Source: CAYVUV01 sp964455095
GTDB lineage: Bacteria; Desulfobacterota; Binatia; HRBIN30; CADEER01
Assembly (NCBI GenBank): GCA_964455095.1
Contig: CAYVUV010000158.1
Location: forward strand, 1 to 7,166
Direction of reading: 5' to 3'
Length of the DNA stretch: 7,166 bases
The translations under genes and the position numbers were made by a program. The notes under the pieces are model-generated. The model ran no database searches and had not been told where the DNA came from. It worked only from the letters and a program-made list of their open reading frames with translations. Every line of letters begins with the position of its first letter. Position 1 is the stretch's first letter. Below, in pieces: positions 1 to 7,166 of this stretch.

Positions 1-1
1 G

Positions 2-286
2 CTGTTCACCGCCCTGGCGGCGCGCCAGGCGTCGCAAAGCGCGCCGCGCAGTCCGCTCGCCGCCGAGGCCGGCCGCGCGTTGCCGCCCGAGCCGCGCCTG
101 CAGGCGCAGCCGGTGCAGGACCTGCAAGCGCTGCACGCCGCGGAGGACGAGGTGCTGCAGCACTACGCCTGGGTCGATCGCGCCCAGGGCGTCGTGCGCA
201 TTCCGATCGAGCGCGCCATGGAGCTGCTCGCCCGGCGCGGCTTGCCGGCGCGTGGGGCGGCTCCCTCGGCGGGGGCGGGGCAGTGA
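2..286 (+). CDS. 3' end of a small unrecognised protein upstream of the SCO/cox operon
   Basis: This is a partial gene: the frame is open from the left edge and ends in TGA at 284-286, leaving 94 visible residues. I do not recognise a named domain. The visible part starts with LFTALAARQ, which could be the end of a membrane segment. An Ala/Pro-rich linker follows, and then a compact C-terminal piece containing LHAAEDEVLQHYAWVD and GVVRIPIERAMELLARRGLP. From memory, small membrane-anchored proteins with a similar ending (a WVD, then VVRIPI.RAMELL and a GLP end) sit just before SCO genes in alternative complex III/caa3 oxidase clusters; I could not check this. Its stop overlaps an ATG at 286 (TGATG), which indicates translational coupling to the next gene, at least ancestrally. 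The frame is supported by the motif-like C-terminus and by collinearity with the operon. No enzymatic function can be assigned. Confidence 0.75.
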   Translation: MFTALAARQASQSAPRSPLAAEAGRALPPEPRLQAQPVQDLQALHAAEDEVLQHYAWVDRAQGVVRIPIERAMELLARRGLPARGAAPSAGAGQ

Positions 287-288
287 TG
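286..288 (+). other. Possible ancestral, coupled SCO start codon (TGATG overlap)
   Basis: The A of the upstream gene's TGA stop (284-286) is the A of an ATG in the SCO frame, a typical re-initiation arrangement. From here the frame reads MTALRMVLK and then enters the repeat insertion. Another VLK is encoded at 523-531, directly before the hydrophobic signal core. Joining the two sides would give a compact signal peptide starting MTALRMVLKTGLAAFALA. This suggests ATG 286 was the original start before the repeat arrived. It may still be used, giving a 355-residue precursor with an internal signal sequence. Confidence 0.45.
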
Positions 289-337
289 ACCGCGCTGCGC
301 ATGGTGTTGAAGAGCCCTTCGAGACGCCGCCTCCGGG

Positions 338-374
338 CCCTCTCCCGGATGGGAGAGGGTTGGGTGAGGGGGAT
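338..374 (+). repeat. Hairpin repeat unit 1F
   Basis: Perfect 9-bp stem CCCTCTCCC (338-346) and GGGAGAGGG (351-359) around a GGAT loop, followed by the tail TTGGGTGAGGGGGAT. It is the forward member of locus 1. Confidence 0.85.
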
Positions 375-466
375 TCAACACTCTTCCAACCTCAAATCGC
401 CCGCCGCGCAGCGCGCGACGGCGGCGGTGCGCCATCGAGCAGAGGGCTATGGAGGATGTCTATCGA

Positions 467-504
467 ATCCCCCTCGCCCTGGCCCTCTCCCATCCGAGAG
501 AGGG
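467..504 (-). repeat. Hairpin repeat unit 1R
   Basis: This is the same unit in reverse orientation. On the plus strand it reads ATCCCCCTCGCCCTGG and then CCCTCTCCC (483-491), ATCC, GAGAGAGGG (496-504). One stem position is C-A on the plus strand, which becomes a G-U wobble in RNA from the minus strand. The tail differs from 1F by a few bases and one indel. Confidence 0.8.
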
Positions 505-525
505 AACCGGAGACTGGGACCTGTC

Positions 526-1353
526 TTGAAAACTGGCCTGGCCGCATTCGCGCTCGCGACGGTCATGGCGCCGGTGGTGCCCGGGGCCGCGTATGCCGAG
601 GAGGATACGCGGCCGCCGGTGTTGCGCGAGGTCGGGCTGGATCAGAAGCTCGGTGGGCAGATACCGCTCGACGTGGCGTTTCGCGACGAGGCGGGGCAGG
701 CGGTGACGCTGCAGCAGTACTTCGGCAAGCGGCCGGTGATCCTGGTGCTGGCCTATTACCAGTGCCCGATGCTGTGCACGCTGGTGCTCAACGGGCTGAC
801 CAGCGCGCTGCGCACGCTGTCGTTCGATATCGGGCAGCAGTTCGAGGTCGTCACGGTGAGCATCGATCCCGCCGACACGCCGGCGCTGGCGGCGGCGAAG
901 AAGCAGACCTACCTCGACAGCTACCGCCGCCCCGGCGCCGACGCGGGGTGGCACTTCCTGACCGGCGACGTGGCGTCGATCGATCGCCTCGCCCAGGCCG
1001 TCGGCTTCCGCTACCGCTACGACCCGGTGCGCAAGGAGTTTGCGCACGCCGCCGGTATCATGGTGCTGACCCCCGGCGGAACGCTGGCGCGCTACTTCTA
1101 CGGCGTCGAGTTCGCACCGCGCGACCTGCGCTTCGGTTTGATCGAAGCGGCGGAGAACCGCATCGGTTCGCCGGTCGATCAGCTGCTGCTCTACTGCTAC
1201 CAGTACGATCCGAGCACCGGCCACTACAGCGCCGCGGTGATGAACATCGTCCGCCTCGGCGGCGTGCTCACCGTGGGTGCGTTCGTGGTGTTCCTGTTGG
1301 CGATGCGGCGTCGCGACCTCGCGGAGCGTCGGCCGGCGCGGGCGGTCGGGTGA
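526..1353 (+). CDS. SCO1/SenC-family copper chaperone for cytochrome c oxidase assembly
   Basis: This periplasmic thioredoxin-fold copper protein delivers copper to the CuA centre of subunit II, encoded next. Numbered from TTG 526 the product has 275 residues. It begins with a secretion signal (K2, a hydrophobic stretch GLAAFALATVMAPVV, then an AYA cleavage site near residue 24). The copper-binding CPMLC (Cys80, Cys84) and the distant His174 of FAHAAGIMVL form the expected CxxxC plus His site. A C-terminal membrane segment at about 242-260 is followed by RRR, suggesting it stays anchored in the membrane. The frame is also open back to ATG 286 and GTG 283, but the 80 or so extra residues are encoded mainly by a repeat pair (338-504) and would bury the signal peptide. 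I therefore prefer TTG 526, with GGAGA at 509-513 and GGGA at 516-519 as possible ribosome sites. The gene call is firm and the start is not. The coxB start lies 7 bp after the stop. Confidence 0.9.
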   Translation: MKTGLAAFALATVMAPVVPGAAYAEEDTRPPVLREVGLDQKLGGQIPLDVAFRDEAGQAVTLQQYFGKRPVILVLAYYQCPMLCTLVLNGLTSALRTLSFDIGQQFEVVTVSIDPADTPALAAAKKQTYLDSYRRPGADAGWHFLTGDVASIDRLAQAVGFRYRYDPVRKEFAHAAGIMVLTPGGTLARYFYGVEFAPRDLRFGLIEAAENRIGSPVDQLLLYCYQYDPSTGHYSAAVMNIVRLGGVLTVGAFVVFLLAMRRRDLAERRPARAVG

Positions 1354-1360
1354 GCGCGGC

Positions 1361-2365
1361 ATGTTGAAGAGCTTTCCCCTCTTTCCCGAACAGGCCTCCA
1401 CCATGGCCAGCCAGGTGGACCATCTGTTCTTCTTCCTCATCGCCGTCAGTGTGACCTTCGCCACATTGATCGCGGTGACGGTGATCGCGTTTGCCATCAA
1501 GTACCGCCGCCGCGTCGTCGGCGAGGTGCCCGAACCGATTCACGGCTCGCTGGTGCTCGAGCTGACCTGGTCGCTGATCCCGTTCGCCATCGCGATGGTG
1601 ATCTTCTTCTGGGGCGCCAGCGTCTATCTCGCGCTGTCGCGGCCGCCCGACGACGCGCTCGAGATCTTCGTCGTCGGCAAGCAGTGGATGTGGAAGCTGC
1701 AGCACATGGAGGGCCGGCGCGAGATCAACGAGCTACACGTGCCGCTCGGTCAACCGGTCAAGCTGACGATGACGTCCGAGGACGTCATCCACAGTTTCTA
1801 CGTGCCGGCGTTTCGCATCAAAGCCGACGCGGTGCCGGGCCGCTACACGACGACGTGGTTCGAGGCCACCAAGGTCGGCACCTACCACCTCTTCTGCGCC
1901 GAGTACTGCGGCACGCAGCACTCGGGCATGATCGGTCGCGTGGTGGTGATGGAGCCGGCCGACTACCAGACGTGGCTCAGCGGCGGCGGTGGGGTCACCG
2001 TGGCCGACGCGTCGTCGCCGGTCGAGGCCGGGCACGCGCTGTTCCAGCGCTACGGCTGTGCGACCTGCCATCAGGCGTCGCCGGGCGCGCTCGGGCCGTC
2101 GCTGGTCGGGCTCTACGGCAAGTCGGTCACCTTGCAGAACGGTGAGACGGTGCGGGCCGACGAGGCCTACCTGCGCACCTCGATCCTCAACCCACAGGCG
2201 CAGGTGGTGCGCGGCTTCGAGCCGGTGATGCCGACGTTCCAGGGGCAGATCAACGAGGAGGGGCTGCTGCAACTCATCCAATACATCCGATCGCTCAAAC
2301 CGGAGTCCGGCCCCGAGGCGGAGGGAATGGCGCAGGCCGATCCGCTCCCGGTCCCGATTCCATAG
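1361..2365 (+). CDS. coxB: Cytochrome c oxidase subunit II with fused cytochrome c domain (caa3 type)
   Basis: This subunit accepts electrons on the periplasmic face of the inner membrane and passes them through CuA to subunit I. From ATG 1361 it has 334 residues: a short N-terminus (MLKSFPLFPEQAS), two membrane helices at about 21-47 and 65-90, a cupredoxin domain at about 98-200, a Gly linker (GGGG) at 208-211, and a C-terminal class I cytochrome c domain at about 220-312. CuA ligands are His144 (VIHSFYVP) and Cys179, Glu181, Cys183, His187 and Met190 in FCAEYCGTQHSGM. Haem c is attached at CATCH (Cys233, Cys236, His237), with Met290 in EPVMPTF as the likely sixth ligand. The fused cytochrome makes this a caa3 rather than an aa3 enzyme. 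ATG 1361 was chosen over the internal ATG 1403 because the LFPEQAS segment before the first helix looks family-typical. GGTGA overlapping the SCO stop could serve as the ribosome site. Confidence 0.96.
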   Translation: MLKSFPLFPEQASTMASQVDHLFFFLIAVSVTFATLIAVTVIAFAIKYRRRVVGEVPEPIHGSLVLELTWSLIPFAIAMVIFFWGASVYLALSRPPDDALEIFVVGKQWMWKLQHMEGRREINELHVPLGQPVKLTMTSEDVIHSFYVPAFRIKADAVPGRYTTTWFEATKVGTYHLFCAEYCGTQHSGMIGRVVVMEPADYQTWLSGGGGVTVADASSPVEAGHALFQRYGCATCHQASPGALGPSLVGLYGKSVTLQNGETVRADEAYLRTSILNPQAQVVRGFEPVMPTFQGQINEEGLLQLIQYIRSLKPESGPEAEGMAQADPLPVPIP

Positions 2366-2367
2366 GA
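2364..2367 (+). promoter_or_regulatory. Shine-Dalgarno AGGA of coxA overlapping the coxB stop
   Basis: AGGA begins inside the TAG stop of coxB (2363-2365) and lies 7 bp before ATG 2375. This fixes the coxA start and implies coupled translation of subunits II and I. Confidence 0.6.
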
Positions 2368-2374
2368 CACAGCC

Positions 2375-3983
<1,609 letters not shown>

Positions 3984-3991
<8 letters not shown>

Positions 3992-4628
3992 GCCGCTGCC
4001 CTACGTCGCCCACCACTTCGACGACGCCGCGCAGCAGCACGAGGCGTCGGCGCTGGGGATGTGGGTGTTCCTGCTGACGGAGATCATGTTCTTCGGCGGC
4101 GTCTTCACGGCCTACGTCGTCTACCGCAGCGCCTTTCCGGACGCCTTCGCGCACGCCAGCACGCATCTCGACGTCATGTTCGGCACCATCAACACCGCCG
4201 TCCTCATCGGCAGCAGCCTCACCATGGCGCTGGCCGTGCACGGCGCGCAGGTCAGCCGGCGCAACATGCTGATCGGCGGGCTGCTGCTCACCATCGTGCT
4301 CGGCTCGGTCTTCCTCGGCATCAAGGCGTACGAGTACGCCCACAAGTTCCACGAAGGCCTGGTGCCGGGTCCGTTCTTCACCTACGCCGGCCCCGACGCG
4401 CGCAACGCCGAGCTGTTCTTCTCCATCTACTTCGCCATGACCGGCCTGCACGCCCTGCACATGGTCATCGGCATCACCATCCTCGTGATTCTCCTCCTGC
4501 AGTCGTTCGAGGGCGTGTACGGCCGGCACTACTACACGCCGGTCGAGCTGACCGGCCTCTACTGGCACTTCGTCGACATCGTGTGGATCTTTCTCTTTCC
4601 ACTGCTGTACCTGATCGGAAGGCACTGA
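3984..4628 (+). CDS. coxC: Cytochrome c oxidase subunit III
   Basis: This integral membrane subunit binds beside subunit I and stabilises its proton uptake and turnover; it carries no redox centre. From GTG 3984 it has 214 residues and about five membrane helices (near 24-46, 68-87, 95-114, 143-172 and 190-211), the short bacterial form of the family rather than the seven-helix mitochondrial form. Family marks include GMWVFLLTEIMFFGGVF with Glu33, the INTAVLIGSSLTMALAV helix, GIKAYEY with Glu117, FAMTGLHALHM, and YWHFVDIVWIFLFPLLYL at the end. The start is fixed by a consensus ribosome site and overlaps the end of coxA by 8 bp, so equal synthesis with subunit I through translational coupling is likely. 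The stop at 4626-4628 is followed after 7 bp by coxD. Confidence 0.96.
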
Positions 4629-4635
4629 AGGCGTC

Positions 4636-4935
4636 ATGTCCGACCACGTCGTTCCGCTGCGCATCTATTACGCCATCTTCGCGACGCTGCTGGTGTTGAC
4701 CGCCCTGACGGTCGGCGTGGCGTTCGTCGACCTCGGGCCGATGAACACCGTCGTCGCCCTGGCCATCGCCGTGACCAAGGCGACGCTGGTCATTCTGTAC
4801 TTCATGCACGTGCGCTACAGCCCGCGCCTGACCTGGTTGGTGGTCTCGGGCGGGTTCTTCTGGCTCGCAGTGCTGATCCTGTTCGTCATGGCCGACGAGG
4901 TCAGCCGCGGCTGGCTGGGGTTCCCCGGCAAGTAG
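4636..4935 (+). CDS. coxD: Cytochrome c oxidase subunit IV (prokaryotic small subunit)
   Basis: This small membrane protein of 99 residues has three predicted helices (about 11-30, 36-55 and 66-85). Length, helix number and the KATLVILYFMHVRYS segment between helices two and three match the prokaryotic subunit IV family (CoxD/CtaF), which closes many caa3 operons. It probably stabilises the subunit I-III core; no catalytic residues are expected. ATG 4636 is preceded by GAAGG at 4627-4631, which overlaps the coxC stop, so translation is probably coupled. It is the last oxidase gene here: neither ctaA/ctaB (haem A synthesis) nor ctaG is in the window. Confidence 0.93.
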   Translation: MSDHVVPLRIYYAIFATLLVLTALTVGVAFVDLGPMNTVVALAIAVTKATLVILYFMHVRYSPRLTWLVVSGGFFWLAVLILFVMADEVSRGWLGFPGK

Positions 4936-4938
4936 CCG

Positions 4939-4970
4939 AGCCGCCCCGGGGTTTGTTGTCGCGGGCGGCT
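4939..4970 (+). terminator. Weak hairpin after coxD, possible attenuator or terminator
   Basis: AGCCGCCC (4939-4946) pairs perfectly with GGGCGGCT (4963-4970) across a 16-nt loop, immediately after the coxD stop. No T-run follows (the next bases are GGGGTAGGG), so it lacks the hallmark of an intrinsic terminator. It may protect the 3' end of the oxidase mRNA or be chance in GC-rich DNA. Confidence 0.3.
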
Positions 4971-5025
4971 GGGGTAGGGTGAGTCAGCCTCGATTGCCGG
5001 AGCTCGGCTCTCGGCTCACGTTGCG

Positions 5026-6999
5026 ATGACTTCCGCGCTCGACACCGCCTACCCACTGCTCGACTCGCTGCGCTCGCCGCACGACGTGCGCGACATGGAC
5101 AGCGACGGCCTGCGCGCGCTGGCGGCGGAGTTGCGCGCCTTCATCATCGAGTCGGTGACGCGCACCGGCGGGCACCTCGGCGCGGGCCTCGGCGTCGTCG
5201 AGCTGACGCTGGCGCTGTTCGCCGAGTTCGATTTCAACCAGCGCGACAAGCTGGTGTGGGACGTCGGCCACCAGTGCTACCCGCACAAGCTGCTCACCGG
5301 CCGCGCCGCCCGCTTCGGCACGCTGCGCCAGTGGGGCGGGCTGTCGGGCTTTCCCGATCCGCAGGAGTCGCCGTACGACACGGTGAAGACCGGCCACGGT
5401 GGCACCAGCATCTCGACGGCGATGGGCTTCGCGCTCGCCTGGCAGGGGCAGCCGGGCGATGGCGAGCGCAAGGCCGTGGCGGTGATCGGCGACGGCTCGC
5501 TGCAGGAGGGCAGCGCCTACGAGGCGCTCAATCACGGCGGTGCGTACGACGACCTCAACCTGGTCGTGGTGCTGAACGACAACAACATGAGCATCAGTCC
5601 CAGCGTCGGCGCGATGAGCGCCTACCTGTCGCGTGCGCGCAGCTCGACCTGGTTGAACGACCGCCTGCGCACGATCCAGCGCGCCATCAAGCGCATTCCG
5701 CGCATCGGCGACGAAGTCGAAGACGTCATGGAGCGCTGGTACCATTCGCTGCAGGGCATCATCCCGCACCACGCGCTCGGCATCATCTTCGAGGAGCTGG
5801 GGTTCTTCTACTACGGGCCGATCGACGGCCACGACGTCGACGCGCTGCGCAATGCCTTTCGCGCCACGCGCTGGATGCGGCGGCCGGTGCTGATTCACGC
5901 CGTCACGCGCAAGGGCATGGGCTACAAGGACGACGTGCCGGAGGTGACCTGCTATCACGCCGCGCCGCCGAGCAAGCTGGTCAGCGCCGGCACCGCGGTG
6001 GAATATCCGGAGCAGGGCGGGCCGACGTTTACTGCCGCCTTTGCCGCCCAGGCCATGGCGATGGCCGAGCGCGATCCGCGCGTCATCGTGCTCACCGCCG
6101 CCATGCTCGAGGGCACCGGGCTGGTCGCCATGCAGGAGCGGTATCCCTTGCGCTGCCTCGACGTCGGCATGGCCGAGCAGCACGCGGTCGCGCTGGCGGC
6201 CGGTCTGGCGCTCGCCGGCCGCCGGCCGATCTGCGCCATCTACTCGACCTTCCTGCAGCGCGCCTACGATCAGCTGTTCCAGGAGGTGGCGCTGCAGCGC
6301 GCGCCGGTGCTGTTCTGCCTCGACCGCGGCGGCGTGGTCGGCTCCGACGGCGCGACGCACAACGGCGTGTTCGACATCGCCACCCTGCGCTGCCTGCCCA
6401 ACTTCACGCTCATGGCGCCGCGCGATACCGGCGAGCTGGCGCAGATGATGGACCTCGCCCTCACCGTCGACGGGCCGGTGGCGATCCGCTTCCCGCGCGG
6501 CGCCGGCGCGCGTCCCGACGCGCAGTTGCCGCACCAGGCGTTCGCCGTCGGTGAGGCCGAGCGCGCCGCGGACGGTAGCGATGGGTGCATCATCGCCTAC
6601 GGCCCGATGACCTACGCCGCGCTCGAAGTGCGGCGCCGCATTCTGGCGGCGAGCGGGCGGACGCTGGCGGTGATCAACGCGCGCTTCGCCAAGCCGCTCG
6701 ATGCGCGTCTGATCGGCACTGAGCTGGCGCGCCAACCGGTGTCGTTCACGCTCGAGGACCACGCCCGCGCCGGCGGCTTCGGCGCCGCCGTCGCCGAGCT
6801 GGCGCTCGGCGAGCTCAAGGGCCAGGTCGAGCCCGGCCGCATCGAGATGCTCGCGCTGCCCGACCGCTTCATCGACCACGGCGACCGCACGCAGCAACTC
6901 GCCGACGCGGGGCTCGACCTCGACCAGCTGACGGACCGCATCACCGCCCGCCTCGACGCAGTCGCGCCGACGCCGCCCGTGCGTCTGGTCACGGGCTGA
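5026..6999 (+). CDS. dxs: 1-deoxy-D-xylulose-5-phosphate synthase (DXS) or close DXS-like paralogue
   Basis: DXS is a cytoplasmic thiamine-diphosphate enzyme that condenses pyruvate with glyceraldehyde 3-phosphate, the first step of the MEP isoprenoid pathway. The product has 657 residues, slightly longer than usual. Domain I holds His50 (RTGGHLGAGLGVVELT), WDVGHQCYPHKLLTGR, GGLSGFP, the ThDP/Mg motif from GDG (155-157) to NDNN near 184-187, and GPIDGHD. His311 lies in CYHAAPP. The central domain has catalytic Glu384 in GMAEQHAV, YSTFLQRAYDQ, and DRGGVVGSDGATHNG with His445. IRFPRG (487-492) and the C-terminal domain ending LPDRFIDHG follow. Two spots differ from the consensus I know: TGHGGTSIS instead of GHSSTSIS, and GDGSLQEGSAYEALN instead of GDGALTGGMAYEALN. 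ATG 5026 keeps the YPLLDSLRSP leader typical of DXS, although no good ribosome site precedes it. It lies 90 bp after coxD, so it could be cotranscribed or have its own promoter. Confidence 0.92.
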   Translation: MTSALDTAYPLLDSLRSPHDVRDMDSDGLRALAAELRAFIIESVTRTGGHLGAGLGVVELTLALFAEFDFNQRDKLVWDVGHQCYPHKLLTGRAARFGTLRQWGGLSGFPDPQESPYDTVKTGHGGTSISTAMGFALAWQGQPGDGERKAVAVIGDGSLQEGSAYEALNHGGAYDDLNLVVVLNDNNMSISPSVGAMSAYLSRARSSTWLNDRLRTIQRAIKRIPRIGDEVEDVMERWYHSLQGIIPHHALGIIFEELGFFYYGPIDGHDVDALRNAFRATRWMRRPVLIHAVTRKGMGYKDDVPEVTCYHAAPPSKLVSAGTAVEYPEQGGPTFTAAFAAQAMAMAERDPRVIVLTAAMLEGTGLVAMQERYPLRCLDVGMAEQHAVALAAGLALAGRRPICAIYSTFLQRAYDQLFQEVALQRAPVLFCLDRGGVVGSDGATHNGVFDIATLRCLPNFTLMAPRDTGELAQMMDLALTVDGPVAIRFPRGAGARPDAQLPHQAFAVGEAERAADGSDGCIIAYGPMTYAALEVRRRILAASGRTLAVINARFAKPLDARLIGTELARQPVSFTLEDHARAGGFGAAVAELALGELKGQVEPGRIEMLALPDRFIDHGDRTQQLADAGLDLDQLTDRITARLDAVAPTPPVRLVTG

Positions 7000-7010
7000 T
7001 CCGCCTAGTT

Positions 7011-7048
7011 TCCTCTCCCGGATGGGAGAGGATTAAGGTGAGGGGGAT
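7011..7048 (+). repeat. Hairpin repeat unit 2F
   Basis: Perfect 9-bp stem TCCTCTCCC (7011-7019) and GGGAGAGGA (7024-7032) around GGAT, then the tail TTAAGGTGAGGGGGAT. The outermost pair is T-A, where unit 1F has C-G. Confidence 0.85.
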
Positions 7049-7128
7049 GTAACTGTGCCGAAGGCCACCATGAAGTTCTAGACGTGAAGTGGACGCGAAA
7101 GCCCTGGTTGGCTTCGCCGATCAATTCA

Positions 7129-7166
7129 ATCCCCCTCATCCTGTCCTTCTCCCATCCGGGAGAAGG
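7129..7166 (-). repeat. Hairpin repeat unit 2R
   Basis: Reverse-oriented unit: on the plus strand ATCCCCCTCATCCTGT, then CCTTCTCCC (7145-7153), ATCC, GGGAGAAGG (7158-7166). The 9-bp stem is perfect, and its third pair is T-A where unit 1F has C-G. Confidence 0.85.

Larger units (their letters stand above)
338..504. repeat. Inverted pair of hairpin repeats (BIME/MITE-like), locus 1
   Basis: Two copies of one repeat unit face each other, at 338-374 (plus) and 467-504 (minus). The hairpins form the outer ends, the GGTGAGGGGGAT-like tails point inward, and 92 bp of other sequence (375-466) separates them. The pair lies between ATG 286 and the SCO signal peptide. The frame stays open through it in the SCO phase. 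It resembles paired REP (BIME/REPIN) or small MITE elements in layout. No transposase is visible here. The second pair, at 7011-7166, has the same architecture. Confidence 0.85.
7011..7166. repeat. Inverted pair of hairpin repeats (BIME/MITE-like), locus 2
   Basis: This is a second pair of the same repeat, 11 bp after the dxs stop, with units at 7011-7048 (plus) and 7129-7166 (minus). The layout matches locus 1: hairpins outside, tails inward, here 80 bp apart. The inner segment (7049-7128) is visibly less GC-rich than the genes and shows no similarity by eye to the inner segment of locus 1. The second hairpin ends at the last base of the window, so the element may continue. Either hairpin could also slow decay of, or terminate, the dxs transcript, but no T-run follows unit 2F. 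Confidence 0.85.

Noticed and set aside
338..504. The two repeat units as the start of a CRISPR array or as a tRNA/riboswitch
   Set aside because: Only two units in opposite orientations, no regular spacers, no cloverleaf. The same unit recurs as a pair after dxs, which fits a dispersed palindromic repeat.
252..1367. A long plus-strand frame overlapping SCO in another phase
   Set aside because: Its translation through the SCO gene is Arg/Gly/Ala-rich with no motif, while the other phase encodes the CPMLC copper site and signal peptide.
4944..4951. CCCCGGGG palindrome after coxD
   Set aside because: No loop and no T-run; a self-complementary 8-mer is unremarkable in DNA this GC-rich.
4953..4980. 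Possible sigma-70-like promoter for dxs (TTGTTG, 16 bp, TAGGGT)
   Set aside because: Each box matches the consensus at only about half its positions, and it overlaps the hairpin at 4939-4970; not distinguishable from chance.
4984..6897. A 637-codon open frame on the minus strand opposite dxs
   Set aside because: Same reason: it mirrors the dxs codon pattern, has low-complexity composition and no family motif.
7049..7166. Short coding possibility after dxs (ATG at 7070)
   Set aside because: ATG AAG TTC TAG stops after three codons, and no other frame with a ribosome site is visible in this repeat-occupied tail.

Overview
The window is GC-rich and densely coding. It reads as one plus-strand respiratory gene cluster followed by an isoprenoid gene. 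In order: the 3' end of a small unrecognised protein (2-286), a SCO/SenC copper chaperone (start best placed at 526, stop 1353), cytochrome c oxidase subunit II with a fused cytochrome c domain (coxB, 1361-2365), subunit I (coxA, 2375-3991), subunit III (coxC, 3984-4628), subunit IV (coxD, 4636-4935) and a DXS-type 1-deoxy-D-xylulose-5-phosphate synthase (5026-6999). Intergenic gaps within the oxidase set are 0-9 bp, with one 8-bp overlap, so SCO-coxBACD is almost certainly one transcript.

The oxidase is a proton-pumping caa3-type haem-copper oxidase. All haem a, haem a3, CuB and CuA ligands are present, subunit II carries its own c-type haem site, and subunit I has the YSHPAVY motif of A2-type enzymes instead of the GHPEVY of A1-type enzymes. 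SCO loads copper into the CuA site of CoxB. Electrons enter through the CoxB cytochrome domain, pass to CuA, and reach the binuclear centre in CoxA. CoxC and CoxD are membrane subunits. DXS makes the precursor of isoprenoids, which include the farnesyl tail of haem A and quinone side chains, so a metabolic link to the oxidase is possible but inferred. The order SCO-coxBACD behind a small protein is common in free-living aerobic Gram-negative lineages that use alternative complex III (for example Acidobacteriota, Gemmatimonadota, Myxococcota, Binatota). The phylum cannot be fixed from this window.

The least ordinary part is a family of short hairpin repeats present as two inverted pairs, at 338-504 and 7011-7166. 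Each unit is a 9-bp-stem hairpin with a GGAT loop and a tail close to GGTGAGGGGGAT. In each pair the hairpins lie outside and the tails point inward, with 80-92 bp of unrelated sequence between them. Stem changes between copies are compensatory. The first pair appears to have inserted into the start of the SCO gene, splitting a translationally coupled ATG (286) from its signal peptide by 219 bp, an exact multiple of three. The second pair lies directly after dxs. No new defence, mobile or metabolic system is visible; the genes themselves are recognisable families.
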